NCBI GenBank assembly: GCA_026075535.2 | Contig: AP026541.1 | Location: forward strand, 1,550,001-1,614,000 | Reading direction: 5' to 3' | Length of the DNA: 64,000 nucleotides | From: Tricholoma matsutake | Taxonomy: Eukaryota; Basidiomycota; Agaricomycetes; Agaricales; Tricholomataceae | In this document: positions 10,512 through 22,158 of the stretch, one piece after another | Numbering within the stretch: position 1 is the first letter of the stretch | Layout of the letters: each line of letters starts with the position of its first letter | Notes under the pieces: generated by a model | Databases searched by the model: none | Told to the model about the DNA's origin: nothing | The model's input: only the letters and a program-made list of their open reading frames with translations | Program-made: the position numbers and the translations under genes

Positions 10512-12387
10512 TCAGCATCACAGTTCCACTGAGCCCCTCTTTCTGCGTCCCAGAGGATCCGAAGGTATGGATCTGCGCAGTCGGAGCAGTTAAGAGTTGT
10601 GGTTTGATCGTCTCGGAGAGTAATTGGGATGTCCATTGAATCCTTTGCGGTGAGCGATCGGACATCTGACAGTGGGAATCAGGGTACAGGTTTCTTTTGT
10701 TCATGATCGACACGGTGATTTCCATGTTTTGTACGCGTCCTTCCCTAGACTTCTATCTTTTTACTCTTATACAATCCTTCGTGCGAACGCTTTTCGGAGC
10801 AACCCTTTCTTCAATAGTATTGATTCCTCGGTGTACGCGGTTCTTGTACGTTCATAATCACAGATTTAGGCACCCGGCGGTGCCTTCATTACTCGGTGCC
10901 TGGAACGGTTATTCATAATACTGGAGATGGTTGGGAGATCTCGCTGAGCTTCGCAAGACACTCTAATGGGGGAAATCACCCTTTTCGACATCACGTCACA
11001 GCATGTGTTTGGACGGCGAAGGGGTACAACTGGCAAGAAGCATCTCGGAGCCTGCGATTCTGATCCCTTGTAATTAAGTCATTCGAACTCCCCTTTTTTT
11101 CTGCTTGCTTCAATTGTCGCCTGACACGTTTAATCCTAGTATTCTCATCCTTGTTCTTTATTTGGCTACCCATTTGTGATATCTGATTCTGCTCAACTTG
11201 TCACCATCGTATTACAAAGTCGTACCCAGACCCTGTCTATGTATGTATAACACACGTGAATGTCTAATCCTGGCGTCACTTCTCATCGGTGACTTCACGC
11301 CGCCCCGTAGTGTTCGCTTGATCATATATACTTAATGATGCTCACAATGCGTGTAACACATCTGATCCGCGACTCGGAGCCTACGAGATTGGCAGTTCGT
11401 AGGTCTCATGATCCTTGAATATACTACTAGTATCGGAGTTGCTTGCTGAACCAATCAGTTTGCTTCAACGGATCGTCCAGCCGACAATTCGACAGATTTT
11501 TTGACACGTTAACTCAAACCTAAGTTGTACAGCTTATACCGCCAGAGGAAATTCCCCGCCTCATCTGAGTTGGAAATCATCTCTTTGGCAGATCCTGACA
11601 AACTTCACAGACGCTCTGCGATACATCGGTCTTTACCGATTACAGACGCATTTATCCATATCGATACAACAGGCGATTGATTAGGTTAAGTTCCGTGGAA
11701 TGGTGATGCTCATATATTGTCGTTTTGAAGGTGGGCCACCTCCTCTTTGATCGGTAGCGTACTGAACCGGAGTCCCAGAATACAGACACTATTCCCCTAG
11801 TATCTCATTGTAGGATGTTAGGAGTTTTATTTCGACTTCAATTCGGCCTTCGATCGAACCCTGAATGATTGCTGAATTGATTCTGACATACATTTAGAAT
11901 TTAGACCAGCGGCGTTAACTTACAACAAGGGCATGGGACTCGAATCACTCGATCTACTAATCAACTGACTGTGATGAACATATTCTAACTTCACATCGCG
12001 AATTTTCATCATGATGTTCTTCTACCTCGTCTGATCGAAATCTTTTGGCCGCTTACCTTCTGCCATGTTGAGCACACTGCACCGCATGGAGTATATCCCG
12101 TGCACGTTTCGGCCTCACGTAGGCGCCAATTTCTTGGCCTATGTACTGTTCCGAAGTGACGCCAGGAACGCCTGGCGCTAAATGTTAAAGCTTAGATCTG
12201 TATCACGTCGTCGTCCTGCCTACATTGAACATTACATCCAGCCACCGTCCACGAAACGATTCTTGGAAAGCTCCTTACAGATTTTCCTTCCGGAACGTCC
12301 ACCGTAAACCAATGATGGAAACGCGTTTTATCCCCTGAAGCCCATTACAATTCGCGTCGTGTTCTTTGTCCGTGGACTCGTAGGATT

Positions 12388-12406
12388 CCCCCCCCCCCCC
12401 CCCCCC
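12388..12406. repeat. 19-base poly-C tract
   Basis: An uninterrupted run of C on the plus strand (G on the minus), in the middle of otherwise mixed sequence. The length of such a tract is prone to sequencing error and polymorphism. Confidence 0.85.
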
Positions 12407-15359
12407 GGTATGAGTATCCATCCCCATTGAGGATACTCTGTAACGATCTGTCACTATATGATTTCCCTTATCGCTGACCCCGGAGCACTTGTGTCCAACC
12501 GGGGAAAAAACCGAGGGAAAACTGAGGAAGGCTAGAACTTTTTGATCTTTTTGATCCCAAATTACAGTTACACGATCATAAGTCACACCCCCCAAAACAC
12601 CACGTCATAATTGAAGTAATGATAAATCTCGGTACCGTGCCCGACCCCCGATTTTCCAGGTGGGGATTGCCGCAGCGTACGTTAGGGCGCTCGTGTTGTG
12701 TAGTATACTTATACGCGGTATACGGACCCCAGCTGTTAATTCCTTAGGGGGACCCCACTCGTAATACTTGCCTCCTACCTACCAAGTGGAATTTTGGAAA
12801 TTTGCTCTTCTCTTGCTTGTAGGGGGGAAGGAAGGAAGACTTATCCAGCGTGGGTCCCATAGATCGAGACTGTCATGGAGTTAATTCAGAATTGAGTCAA
12901 TGATCAATGGCAAGTTCTTGAAATAAAGAAATGCTCCGAGTCCAAAGCTATCCCATGATGATGTCTGATGAATAAGTAATACTAGTCACAGTGATTTTAG
13001 CGGACAGCGGTAGTTGATGCATGATGGATCAGTACTTCATACTTCAGTGCTAGAAGCTGTTTAATAATCACAAAGTCACCTAATCGCGTGAGCCTCGTTT
13101 TTTTTTTTTTTAAGTTCATTCCATCATCCCAACGCGCAACAAATCGATCGGGGTATCCCAAGTCTGAGACAGCATTTCCACAACCTATACATACTAATAG
13201 ATCTTGCCGTGTCAGTTCGCCGATCATAAACTAGACAAATAGCTCTGGGGGCTGTCGCAAATATGTACTGACTGCATAAGTGGCTCGTGAGTCTCGTTGG
13301 GTAGCAGGCATTTTACGTATACATGTGCTGATCACTTTTACTGTGTGGGATGTCCATGGCTCCACACGGTGCCGAGGAACGTAAACACCAGTAACCAGTA
13401 TATACGTATCCTTGACAAGCCACATCTATATACTCACGTCATAGTCTTTTGTTGAACGACAGTCCACTACATCTCCACCTCAACCGTTGTGATCGCCGTC
13501 GTCTCTTCGAATCAGAAATTCGTAGTGGCAGGATAGCCCAATCTTCTCGCGTTGTATTACGAGATTTTCAGTCGTCCATGGAGGGAGTCTTCGTCAGTCC
13601 ATCTGCATCAATGGGTACAACTGGCGGCTCTCGTGCAAGATTTCGCAGTTTCGCAGACAAGGCCTGATACCAACGAACCGCCACGCTGTATGAATCATGT
13701 ACATGCTTGCGTTGCGTGGTCGTCGAAAGGGCTAGCACGACATGAGGGTACAGAAATTGACAGACCCTGTCATAAGTTAGGTGCTATCTCTGGCATGCAG
13801 CCACATGCTTATAGCACAAGTTCCGATCCGGCGACTTGAAACTTTTTATAAAATATAAAAGGTCGATTATTCAAATTGCCGTTGTATTGAAATTCGGACC
13901 TTTCCGAGTGTATGTACGGTTGTCAGAGTGGACGGCGGACGGAGCCGGAGGAGTGGAAGGCGAGAGAAGGTGCCCTAAGTTGCGCACCCCGAGGAGAGAG
14001 AGAGGCTGGGCCCCTGGGGCCTGACCGGGTACTTGACTCTAATAGCCTCTCGAGAACAGGGATGAAGTTTTGACATCAGTTGTTCGGGTCCATATCCACC
14101 GGTTGAGCTCGCTAGGTTGAAAGCGCTGTCGCAACGGGATCACATTCAAATTCCTTACGTTAGGAAACCACGTCAAAAAAGGGAGACGAGTTACATTCAG
14201 TTTGAAGGGTCGGGACTAGATTGTTTGCCTTGAATATCGGACGATTTTCTGTTGGATAATTCATTGCTCGATTGCAGTTCATGGACATGGTGCGAACGGT
14301 CATCATGACAACAGTGGTGTATGGGGAGACCTCTCAGAGGCTTTGTTTGCCTCGAAGACCCGATATAGTGATAGGATAATGTCTGTCATCCCCCCCTTTC
14401 CTGGGGATCGCACAGTGGGATGCGGCGAGTCCTTGATCCTCGCCATCGAGGTCGGGATAAAGACATCACCGACGACGTTGCGTGTCCATTTGTGCAGGGA
14501 AAAAAAAAGTTGACAGAAATGTGATTCAGGATAAATTATGTTTGTGCATACCGATTCAATGTATAATAATAACACGAGGCACATGGGGGTCGGCACCGCC
14601 ACCCAGGAGTAATTTGGGAATTAATGCATGTCATCAGGTTCAGGGGTGACGTGCTCGGACTGAACTCTTTAGGAAGATTAGGTGTGATGAGGCAAATGGG
14701 ACCGAAGTACAACTCTTTTGAATTGGGTGTTGGCGTTAAGATTACATATATCCATTAATGGGATGGGTTAAGGGTGGTCACGCGTGTTTGTGTGGACACT
14801 GTGGAGCTGGGGGGGCAAGCTAGATATCAATGGAGTAGATTAGGGTCGCTGGAGGAAAACAGATTCCTATCCAATGCTGGAGAGCTCATTTGTATATTGC
14901 GGAAGTGTGGACCGATGGAACGGATGCAATAAGTTAAGGCGGGCGAAGATAAGCACGTGCGGATGGCGATATATTTCGAGATCAGGTGCAGGTGGGGTTG
15001 ATCATCGATCCGCAATGATTGATTTGGATACATACGGTATCTTTTGTTTTGAAAGAAATGAAATTCCGGGATGTGTTAAATGGGGCATATGTCATGATAA
15101 ATACATTACCTTGTGATGGGAAGAATGGTTAGTCAGAGAGGAATCGGGTTGAACGGGCTGAGACAAATAGATGGTGTAGATAAGTAGACGGAAAGTCTGT
15201 TAGAGTGGAGGAAGAAAAAAATTCTTTGATTGCCTTCATTTGACGGGAGAGAGGCGATAAGGAGGAAGAACGATCGAAGCTAGTACTTACACGTGGAATT
15301 AACAGGGAAATAAGCGAAAGTCCTGAAAGAACGGAATGAAATAGAGAAAGGAAAGAGGC

Positions 15360-15383
15360 GGGGGGGAGGGGGAGAGGGAGGGG
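15360..15383 (+). promoter_or_regulatory. G-quadruplex motif in the upstream region of the C2H2 gene
   Basis: G runs of 7, 5, 3 and 4 are separated by A, AGA and A, with a further GG beyond. This fits the G3+N1-7 quadruplex rule with very short loops. It lies on the coding strand about 220 bp before the chosen start codon, so it could act in promoter DNA or in the 5' leader RNA. A purine run with repeated GAAAA units follows (15448-15493). Confidence 0.6.
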
Positions 15384-15450
15384 AGGACTCCGGAAGAGAA
15401 AGGGAAAGGTAAAAGGGGGTTAACTTGTCAAAGATTGGAATCTGGGAAAG

Positions 15451-15483
<33 letters not shown>

Positions 15484-15604
15484 AAAAAAAAAAGACTTGA
15501 AAGAGAGAAATTGAAAGCCCGCCATCAATGTTTGTGCCTTAGTTTGTTTTGTTGATCAGGCACCTGTATATGAAGGTTGTTTCTTTCTCCTGTGCCCTGT
15601 TCCT

Positions 15605-17934
15605 ATGGAGCGCGAATCCCCTGAGCGATCCTCCCCTGATTCTCAACGCAGGCTACTCGACGTTCGCAACAGGGAGCAACTCACTTCTGATCACAAGGAC
15701 TCTAATAATAATACTATGTCCGTCGTCGTAGCATCAGGTCATGTCCCAAACATGCCTGGTCCTGTCGGCGGTGTAAATAAACGCTATCGTCCTGCTCCTG
15801 CAAAGACTTTTCAATGCAGAGGTTATGGCGACTGTCGTATGGTTTTTTCCCGCAGCGAACATCTTGCTCGTCACATCAGGTACTTGGACCAAGTTTTTCT
15901 ATTTTCCTCTTTCCTCTGACTACTACTTTTTTTTTCTTTTTTTCTTTTTTTCACAGAAAACACACTGGAGAACGTCCATTTACATGTCACTGCGGGAAGC
16001 AATTTTCCCGCCTCGACAATTTGCGTCAACATGCCCAGACAGTTCATGCTGACAAACAAGAGCAGAATGAACGGATGATGCGCGATCTGACTTCTTTACA
16101 TGCCACCATGGCAGCTGCTAATAAGGCCGGCCATCCGAGAGCCGGCCGACGCGCTAGTGGTGCGAATCCGGGGCAGCAATCAGCTCTTTCGTCCAACGAA
16201 GCCAACGGTATGGGCATTATTAAACAGGAGGAGATATCTATCGGCATGCACCAGCGTCCAGATACTAGTGCAGGTTATGAAGGAGACCATGACGGGATGG
16301 TCTACCAGACCTCTGCCAATTGGCATATTCAGACGTCAAATAATATGGAGCCTCCGCGTCCTTCTTCTCGTACTGCCAGTAATACCAGCGCCGCCAGTAA
16401 TGGCGGCAATCATTCCTTTCGTGACTCCAGCCAGTCCTTTCTTGTCCCCCCAGCTTCCTCCTCAGCATCAACCACTTCAGCTTCCGGCCAGTCCTTTCTC
16501 GCCTTCGCCCCCTCAGTCGGATTCACTCTCTCCTCCGATGGCTCAGCACGACCCCCAAGTTCAGGCAGGCCACTCACTTCAAGTGCGGAACCATCTCAGT
16601 CTCGATCTCTCCCGCCCCTCGCTGCGGTTGTCTCCGCTTCCATCCCCTCTGCATCATCCCACCAACAGTTATACGCCACCCCACCATCCGCCGCTTCCCA
16701 GCCCTCTCAGCAGCAGCAGCAACAACAACAACAACAACAACAACACGTACTTCCCTTTCCACCACCCCCCTCCCACCTCCGACGACCAGGCACCGGCAGC
16801 AATCGCCCCGGCACTGCACCCGCCTCATCGTCTCTCTACCACTCCACCGTATCACCCGGCGCAGGGGCAGCAGCAGCAGCAGCAACAAAATCTAGTTATT
16901 ATGGAGGACCTGGATTGGTCAGCTCTCGCGGCGAACAATTACAGCTACACTATGGACGCTCCTACGCGGCAGACGTGGGCACCGGATCAGGTGGATACGA
17001 CTCCACGTCAACAGGCGCAGAATCATCCGATTCATCCCCATTTTTCTACCAACCAGACGACACATCCGCCTCGCCGCCCCTCATCAACAACGCAGCACGG
17101 CAATATCCACCAAACTCGTCATCGGGAGGGGGAGAGTACGACTACGGGTCCGACTCCCGACCTCAATCTAGGCGACTCTCCGTCATGGAACTCTGTAATG
17201 ACGACCACAATGGGACCTCCGCAGGGGTATCCGCTGGAGCATTTCTACTTTCCGGAGCAGGAGGCTCAGGCGCGTCGAGACCCGGCACGTCGTCCAGCGC
17301 CCTTGCGGCACTCGCGCTCACTGATCGGGAACGATCGCCGGCATCCTCAGCATCCTCCCCCACCGCCATCTCCTCAAGAGCGGGAACAGGAGAGATACGC
17401 GCTTATGCAGCTGGAGCAGATGCGAGCAGTGGAAGAGGCGCACCGCAGGAATTCCTTGCCAGAGATGGGGCTGGATATGGGCATGGGGGCGCACCAGGAG
17501 GACGAGTATCTCCAGCACATCGCCGCATTCCACCATCACCAGCAGCAGCAGCAGCAGCAGCGGGTTCAACAGCAACAACAGCAGGGCCAGTATTTCGAGG
17601 CTACGCCGCAACCCACTCACCATCGCCAGCACCTTATTCACCACAACAACAACCTTCCGCTCAGTCATACTCGCCAGCAGGCGCGTACGGTTTCGCCCCT
17701 TCACCCACATTTTCCACCGCATCAGCAGGTTCCTCCGCCCCATCGGCATATGGGAACGGGAACGGGAGAGGATCCCCGCTCGCCTCTCGGAGCCCAAGTT
17801 ATGTTCCCCAGTCCCCCGCCACAGCGTACGGACAGCCGGAGGTCCAGTACGGACATGGACATGGGGATGGGAGTGGTCAAGTACGACGAGGCGTTCGCGT
17901 TGGGCATGGGCATCATTATGGAATGAGGGTATGA
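15605..17934 (+). CDS. C2H2 zinc-finger transcription factor, two tandem fingers
   Basis: Exons 15605-15879 and 15957-17934 give 750 residues. Finger 1 (from about residue 70, [22 protein letters not shown]) has C-X5-C spacing; finger 2 ([18 protein letters not shown], then QTVH) has an unusual C-X1-C pair. The HTGERPF linker is intact and the intron falls between the fingers. The pair resembles the Rgm1/Usv1 class of fungal regulators, so a nuclear DNA-binding role is expected; targets cannot be read. The C-terminal 600 residues are Ser/Gly/Ala-rich with 12 Gln (about 16708-16743) and a [16 protein letters not shown] motif I recall from basidiomycete relatives. An alternative start at 15716 (MSVVVASGH) would also be reasonable. 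A second frame is open over 1.8 kb of exon 2 (see findings). Confidence 0.88.
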
Positions 17935-20900
17935 GTGTGTGTGAGTGAGAGTGGATGCGGAAGGGGGGGTAGGGGAAGGAGGTCTTCTTGTTGTCCATCA
18001 CTCGTCTGTTGGGATTACTTGCCGATGCGAAACTTATTTTATTTTATCCTCTCAAACAATGAAAGCCATCGGAACTCGTCCTCGTCTCTTTTCCTCTCTG
18101 CCGTTTATGCCTCTCAGTCTTACCGGTCTACGCTTTTTGGGCTCTCCTCTTTTGGAATTCTCCCGTACCCTTTCGATTATCATCTGTTTACCATATTCCT
18201 CCCTGCTGATATCTTCTTCTTCAACTTATTCACTTTATACCTTCGACATACATAATTACCTGGTTTCTCGGGAGAAAAAAAAAACCCCAAGCTGTATGTT
18301 ATTTTGCATTCGACATTCACTGCACATAGTTACCCAAGATTGCTTTTTACATTTGACAACTTGGTTGTTGTGATTATACCCCTCTACTATACTTTTGCAT
18401 GTGTTCGGTTAATAGTTATTGTACAAAACTGCAGGTTCTTGACCCTCCTCTTTCCTTTACGAGCTGCTTGTGAAAATAACACTTCCAACTTTGGTCGTCG
18501 AAGCCTCAAATGGTATAGTCCAATCCGTCGTTTTTGCGAAATCGGCATCATATGATCCAAGGTGACAAGTAATCTATCCCCTCCTGCGCGTCCCGCCTCA
18601 TCGCTCAAGCCTATGACAAGCAGCCGCAAGTCCGGCAATATAACCGTATATATGCATCTACAGCGCCCATTTGGAGCTACTCGCAAAAAAAGGGAAAGGA
18701 ACACATCCCACCACCAAACTAGCACCCTGAATAAGTCCATCCGAGTCAAATACATCCGTCAACAGGGTAAATATATATAGTTTGAGGTAAATTGCTATAT
18801 TTACTGATCAGCCATCCCGCATATTTTCCAAGGCCGTTCCTATATAACATTCCTCACATCCAGATTCCTTTTCGCCGGTCACGCGAAATACGAATAGACT
18901 AGAAAAGGACTAAGTTAGAAACCGTGGGCATGAGGAAATGATTTGTCTTGAATGAGATAATATCGCTATTGACCAATGAGCACTTATCTGTTCATTACAT
19001 TGAGCCGCGCTATGATAGGGTCGTCATCGGCTGATCAGGGATTTCATGACCCGGCAGCTCTGATTTGAAAGATCAGGCCATATGCAAAGGTATCCTTGCA
19101 TGTCAGAGTTTGACGGAGGTTTGACGGGGTTATTCAACAGGATCTGCGGCCTGGTTCACAGGTCAGTTTTTCACAGGAGTCAGGTGCTTACTTACATCTC
19201 AAAGTAGCCTACCCGGGCCGTTGAATTCAGCGGGAAGAAGGAACTCCAGGGAACTCCTTGGGTCTCTGGCAGATTTCCGGTATACATATAAGATTCAGTT
19301 CAGCGCAACTCAAACGATGGCCGACGGCCGTGGTTGAGAACATATTTCCCATTGAGAAGGGGAGTTGAAATGTTGATCCGGCGTTCCGAGTCGAGGAACG
19401 GTAGTTTAGCATGCGTTTTGTTGTGTGTTCCTTTTTTTACGTTCCTGAAAATGCCCCCGAGCAAAGAGGAACGGAGAGCGACGTAGAGGAACCCCTGGGG
19501 AAGACTATGTAGGGAAGATCGTGTCGTCGATTAGGTTGTCGAGGAAGCAGGTGGAAGCGAGACCCCACGAGTCCCCTTGTTCCTTGTTCCTTATCATCAA
19601 GATCATATAAAATAGCATGCATGTCATCAAGAAGCAGATCGTTCTCTCATCTGCTTTCTTTCCGCTTTCAGGTCAGAGAGATTGGAGCAATTTCGAGACA
19701 GAGACTGAAAGAGTACGTGAATATCAGTGGTTGCTTCAGCTTTTGGAACTTAATTTATCATGCGTTACCTCACAGTGTGATTATTGGGGGTTCACCACTC
19801 TTTCAGGATCTTTGCATATGTTGTTAGCTCTCAGGCCGAAGGTCACCGGTCAGGAGTTCCTCCGTAAGCAACACGTAAGTAAAGACTTGACAGATCTTGA
19901 GGACCTGCCAGTGTTTATTTATGTAAGTTAGCGGCACGTCATACTTCCTACCGATGACCGTCGAGTTATTTGGTCTTGGGCGAGCCTGCTTTGAGCCTGC
20001 TGTGTGCATGTGTGCATGTCGGTCAGGAATATTGGCAAGCAACGACCCCCGTCAGCAGTTCTGCGTAGGTCATGAAGCATGCATGAAGGGCGGATCGCTA
20101 ACATGGACCATGGTAAGTATCGTCTTGCCAAAGAACCCTACTCCCTGCCACCTGAAAACCTCCGACAATGGGAAGTAGTCGCCCAGAGAAGAGCACTAAC
20201 GACCCATAAACTCAATCCAGGTGAATGTTCCGTCCCTATCGGAGGTGTGACGAGCAACAGACAGCTACAGAGCAACCGATTTTCTTCCATCCATCACGAA
20301 CGTCAGAGACCAGATAGTTTGTTAATAGCCCTGCTAGCGAGCGCTATATCACACGTCGTAAGGCGGAAGTGCCACTATAGGTGTGAGGGATCATCGATGT
20401 GCTTGGTGACCAGTAGTGCGATGCTCGGAATGCAGGTGATAGCTGAGAACGAGCGAGAGATCGGATGGGAAACATTCGTCACTGTTTAGTGTAGCCACTA
20501 CGATAGGGACGTGAAGGGTTCGAAAGGTAATCTTCGTAACCAAGGTCCTACTTGAAGATAGCTATGAAATGAACCACAATTGGCCCATTTATATCCAGAG
20601 ACAGATAGTAAATGTTGACATCAAGATCGAGATATAATCCATAGTCGGGCTTGCCCGTAAAACTGCGACGACCACCTTGACCTGCATAAGTGAACTTCAA
20701 GTCATATGTAAAAATCAGGATTCCTCTTACAATTCCTACCACGTGTACTTTCTGCAAGTGTGGGTCTGAAAGAATTAAAGGAGCAAGGACTCAGGAGGAT
20801 CTGTACTTCTTGACGCAATGAGCATGAATTAGGTTACCCGACTTTGCACAGCGAAGGAGTTGATTAGGGATCCATCGAAGACCTTTGACACCGCAGAAGA

Positions 20901-22158
20901 CATAAAGGGATCGATGTATAGTAGTCAAGACTCGACTGCCACGATGATGGATAAAACATCACATTATGCCTGTTGGGCTGAAAGCCTGAACCTACTTGTT
21001 CGCGGATCCTGACATGGCTTGGTCGTAAAAAAACTCGAGAACTTTGAACGCACCAGTACTATCATTGACCTGGTCTCCCGTAGTCAGACAACAATGATGT
21101 AGATGACACCAGTAGTGCAAGAATCTTGCACTCGCGGCCTAACTTTTCAACATGAGCAGATCTTTTCCCACTTCCAGTCTATCATGTATACTATACCATC
21201 TCAAGATTCCATTAGCAATTTTTCCTGATTTTTTGAAGGAAGCTAAGCAGACTTGTACGGAGACGCAAAATGGGGTTACAAATCCCTGCCAAATTTGGCT
21301 GTGTTTGTGATCTCGCAAAACGAGGTTTTTCTTCGCTCGCTCTGCTCACACTCAACATACATGGCCATGGGTTTTTGGAATATGTATATTAGATATGACC
21401 ATTGACACCCATATGTAAAAAATTCCATGAAGGGAGGGGTTGGCGCTGAGCCGCTTAAATGTCAAATCTTGCACTGCTGGGTCTTCTTGCACTAGTACTG
21501 GGTCAATGATAGTATACTAACTGCGCCGTGTTCAACGTGAATGTTCGATAGAACGACCTAAGATGGCGAAATATTATAAGTAATGGATATTTTTGCTCAG
21601 GAATCTTTGATTGAAGTTTAAATTCGACCCGTGTTTATTATTGGCACGTAACATACTTGTCAAGTTATTCGGTGGCAGCATCATGATCCTTGCTGAAACG
21701 CTACCTGTCTATAGTCACGACCATGCTTAACCAATAGTAATACAGGATCTTCCGAGTTTCTGTCATCGTGTGACACGCTCACGTACAAGGATCAGCAGAA
21801 TCATGACCACGTTGAACTAGAAGCTCAGGAATCACTTAATGATCCCGCAGCAGAAGCTAGAAGACGGGGAGAACCACGCACGGTGTGTTATCGGATTCCT
21901 CATGATCACTTGGTCCGATAATCTCCGTTACCAATCCGTTACCTAGGTTTTTGTTTCGTTGACACCCTCCCTGCCATTACGCCCCCAACTTGTGAGATGT
22001 ATTCGGAGGGCTGCGCTAGTCAGTGATGTTATCCTATGTCTATGCCAGTGGCCACTGTGTACAAAGTTCAAACGTCCTCTCTCAACCTCGATTGTATTTC
22101 GTTCAGTTAAGGCGTCCCGATGTGGAACAGTACCGGTTGCCCTAGCATCAATGCTCAG
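17935..22158. other. Gene-poor intergenic region
   Basis: No gene is supported over 4.2 kb. Short frames around 19617-19931 and 20079-20489 have no recognisable motif and no convincing splice pattern. The first 800 bp are pyrimidine-rich 3'-flank of the C2H2 gene. A small inverted-repeat structure lies at 21058-21513. Solo remnants of older repeats cannot be excluded. Confidence 0.4.
21058..21513. mobile_element. Possible MITE-like inverted-repeat structure, 456 bp
   Basis: ACTATCATTGACC at 21058-21070 is perfectly repeated in reverse complement at 21501-21513. Inside it, AGTGCAAGA occurs at 21114 and, inverted, at 21124, 21467 and 21485, the first two forming a 19-bp palindrome (21114-21132). 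The order of the two motifs is mirrored at both ends, as in the subterminal region of a small non-autonomous DNA transposon. No coding frame and no clear target duplication are seen. Confidence 0.4.

Larger units (their letters stand above)
10512..15604. other. Five-kilobase gene-free region upstream of the C2H2 gene
   Basis: I find no coding region, tRNA or recognisable RNA gene in this stretch; open frames are short and unlike proteins. It contains the DBR1 3' end, a 19-base C run (12388-12406), scattered short palindromes, and a purine-rich block from about 15340 to 15495 with a strong G-quadruplex motif. A long 5' region is common ahead of fungal regulator genes and fits a complex promoter plus long leader for the zinc-finger gene at 15605, but that is inference. 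Confidence 0.4.

Noticed and set aside
17318..18001. Long minus-strand frame (227 codons) across the end of the C2H2 gene
   Set aside because: It is antisense to the compositionally biased coding exon; the residue mix is the complement of the Gln/Pro/Ala-rich repeats.
19617..20489. Possible genes around 19617-19931 and 20079-20489
   Set aside because: The frames have no recognisable motif and I could not find a splice pattern that joins them into a family-like protein.
20500..20530. GGGTTCGAAAGG as a tRNA T-arm
   Set aside because: No matching acceptor or anticodon arms could be placed around it.
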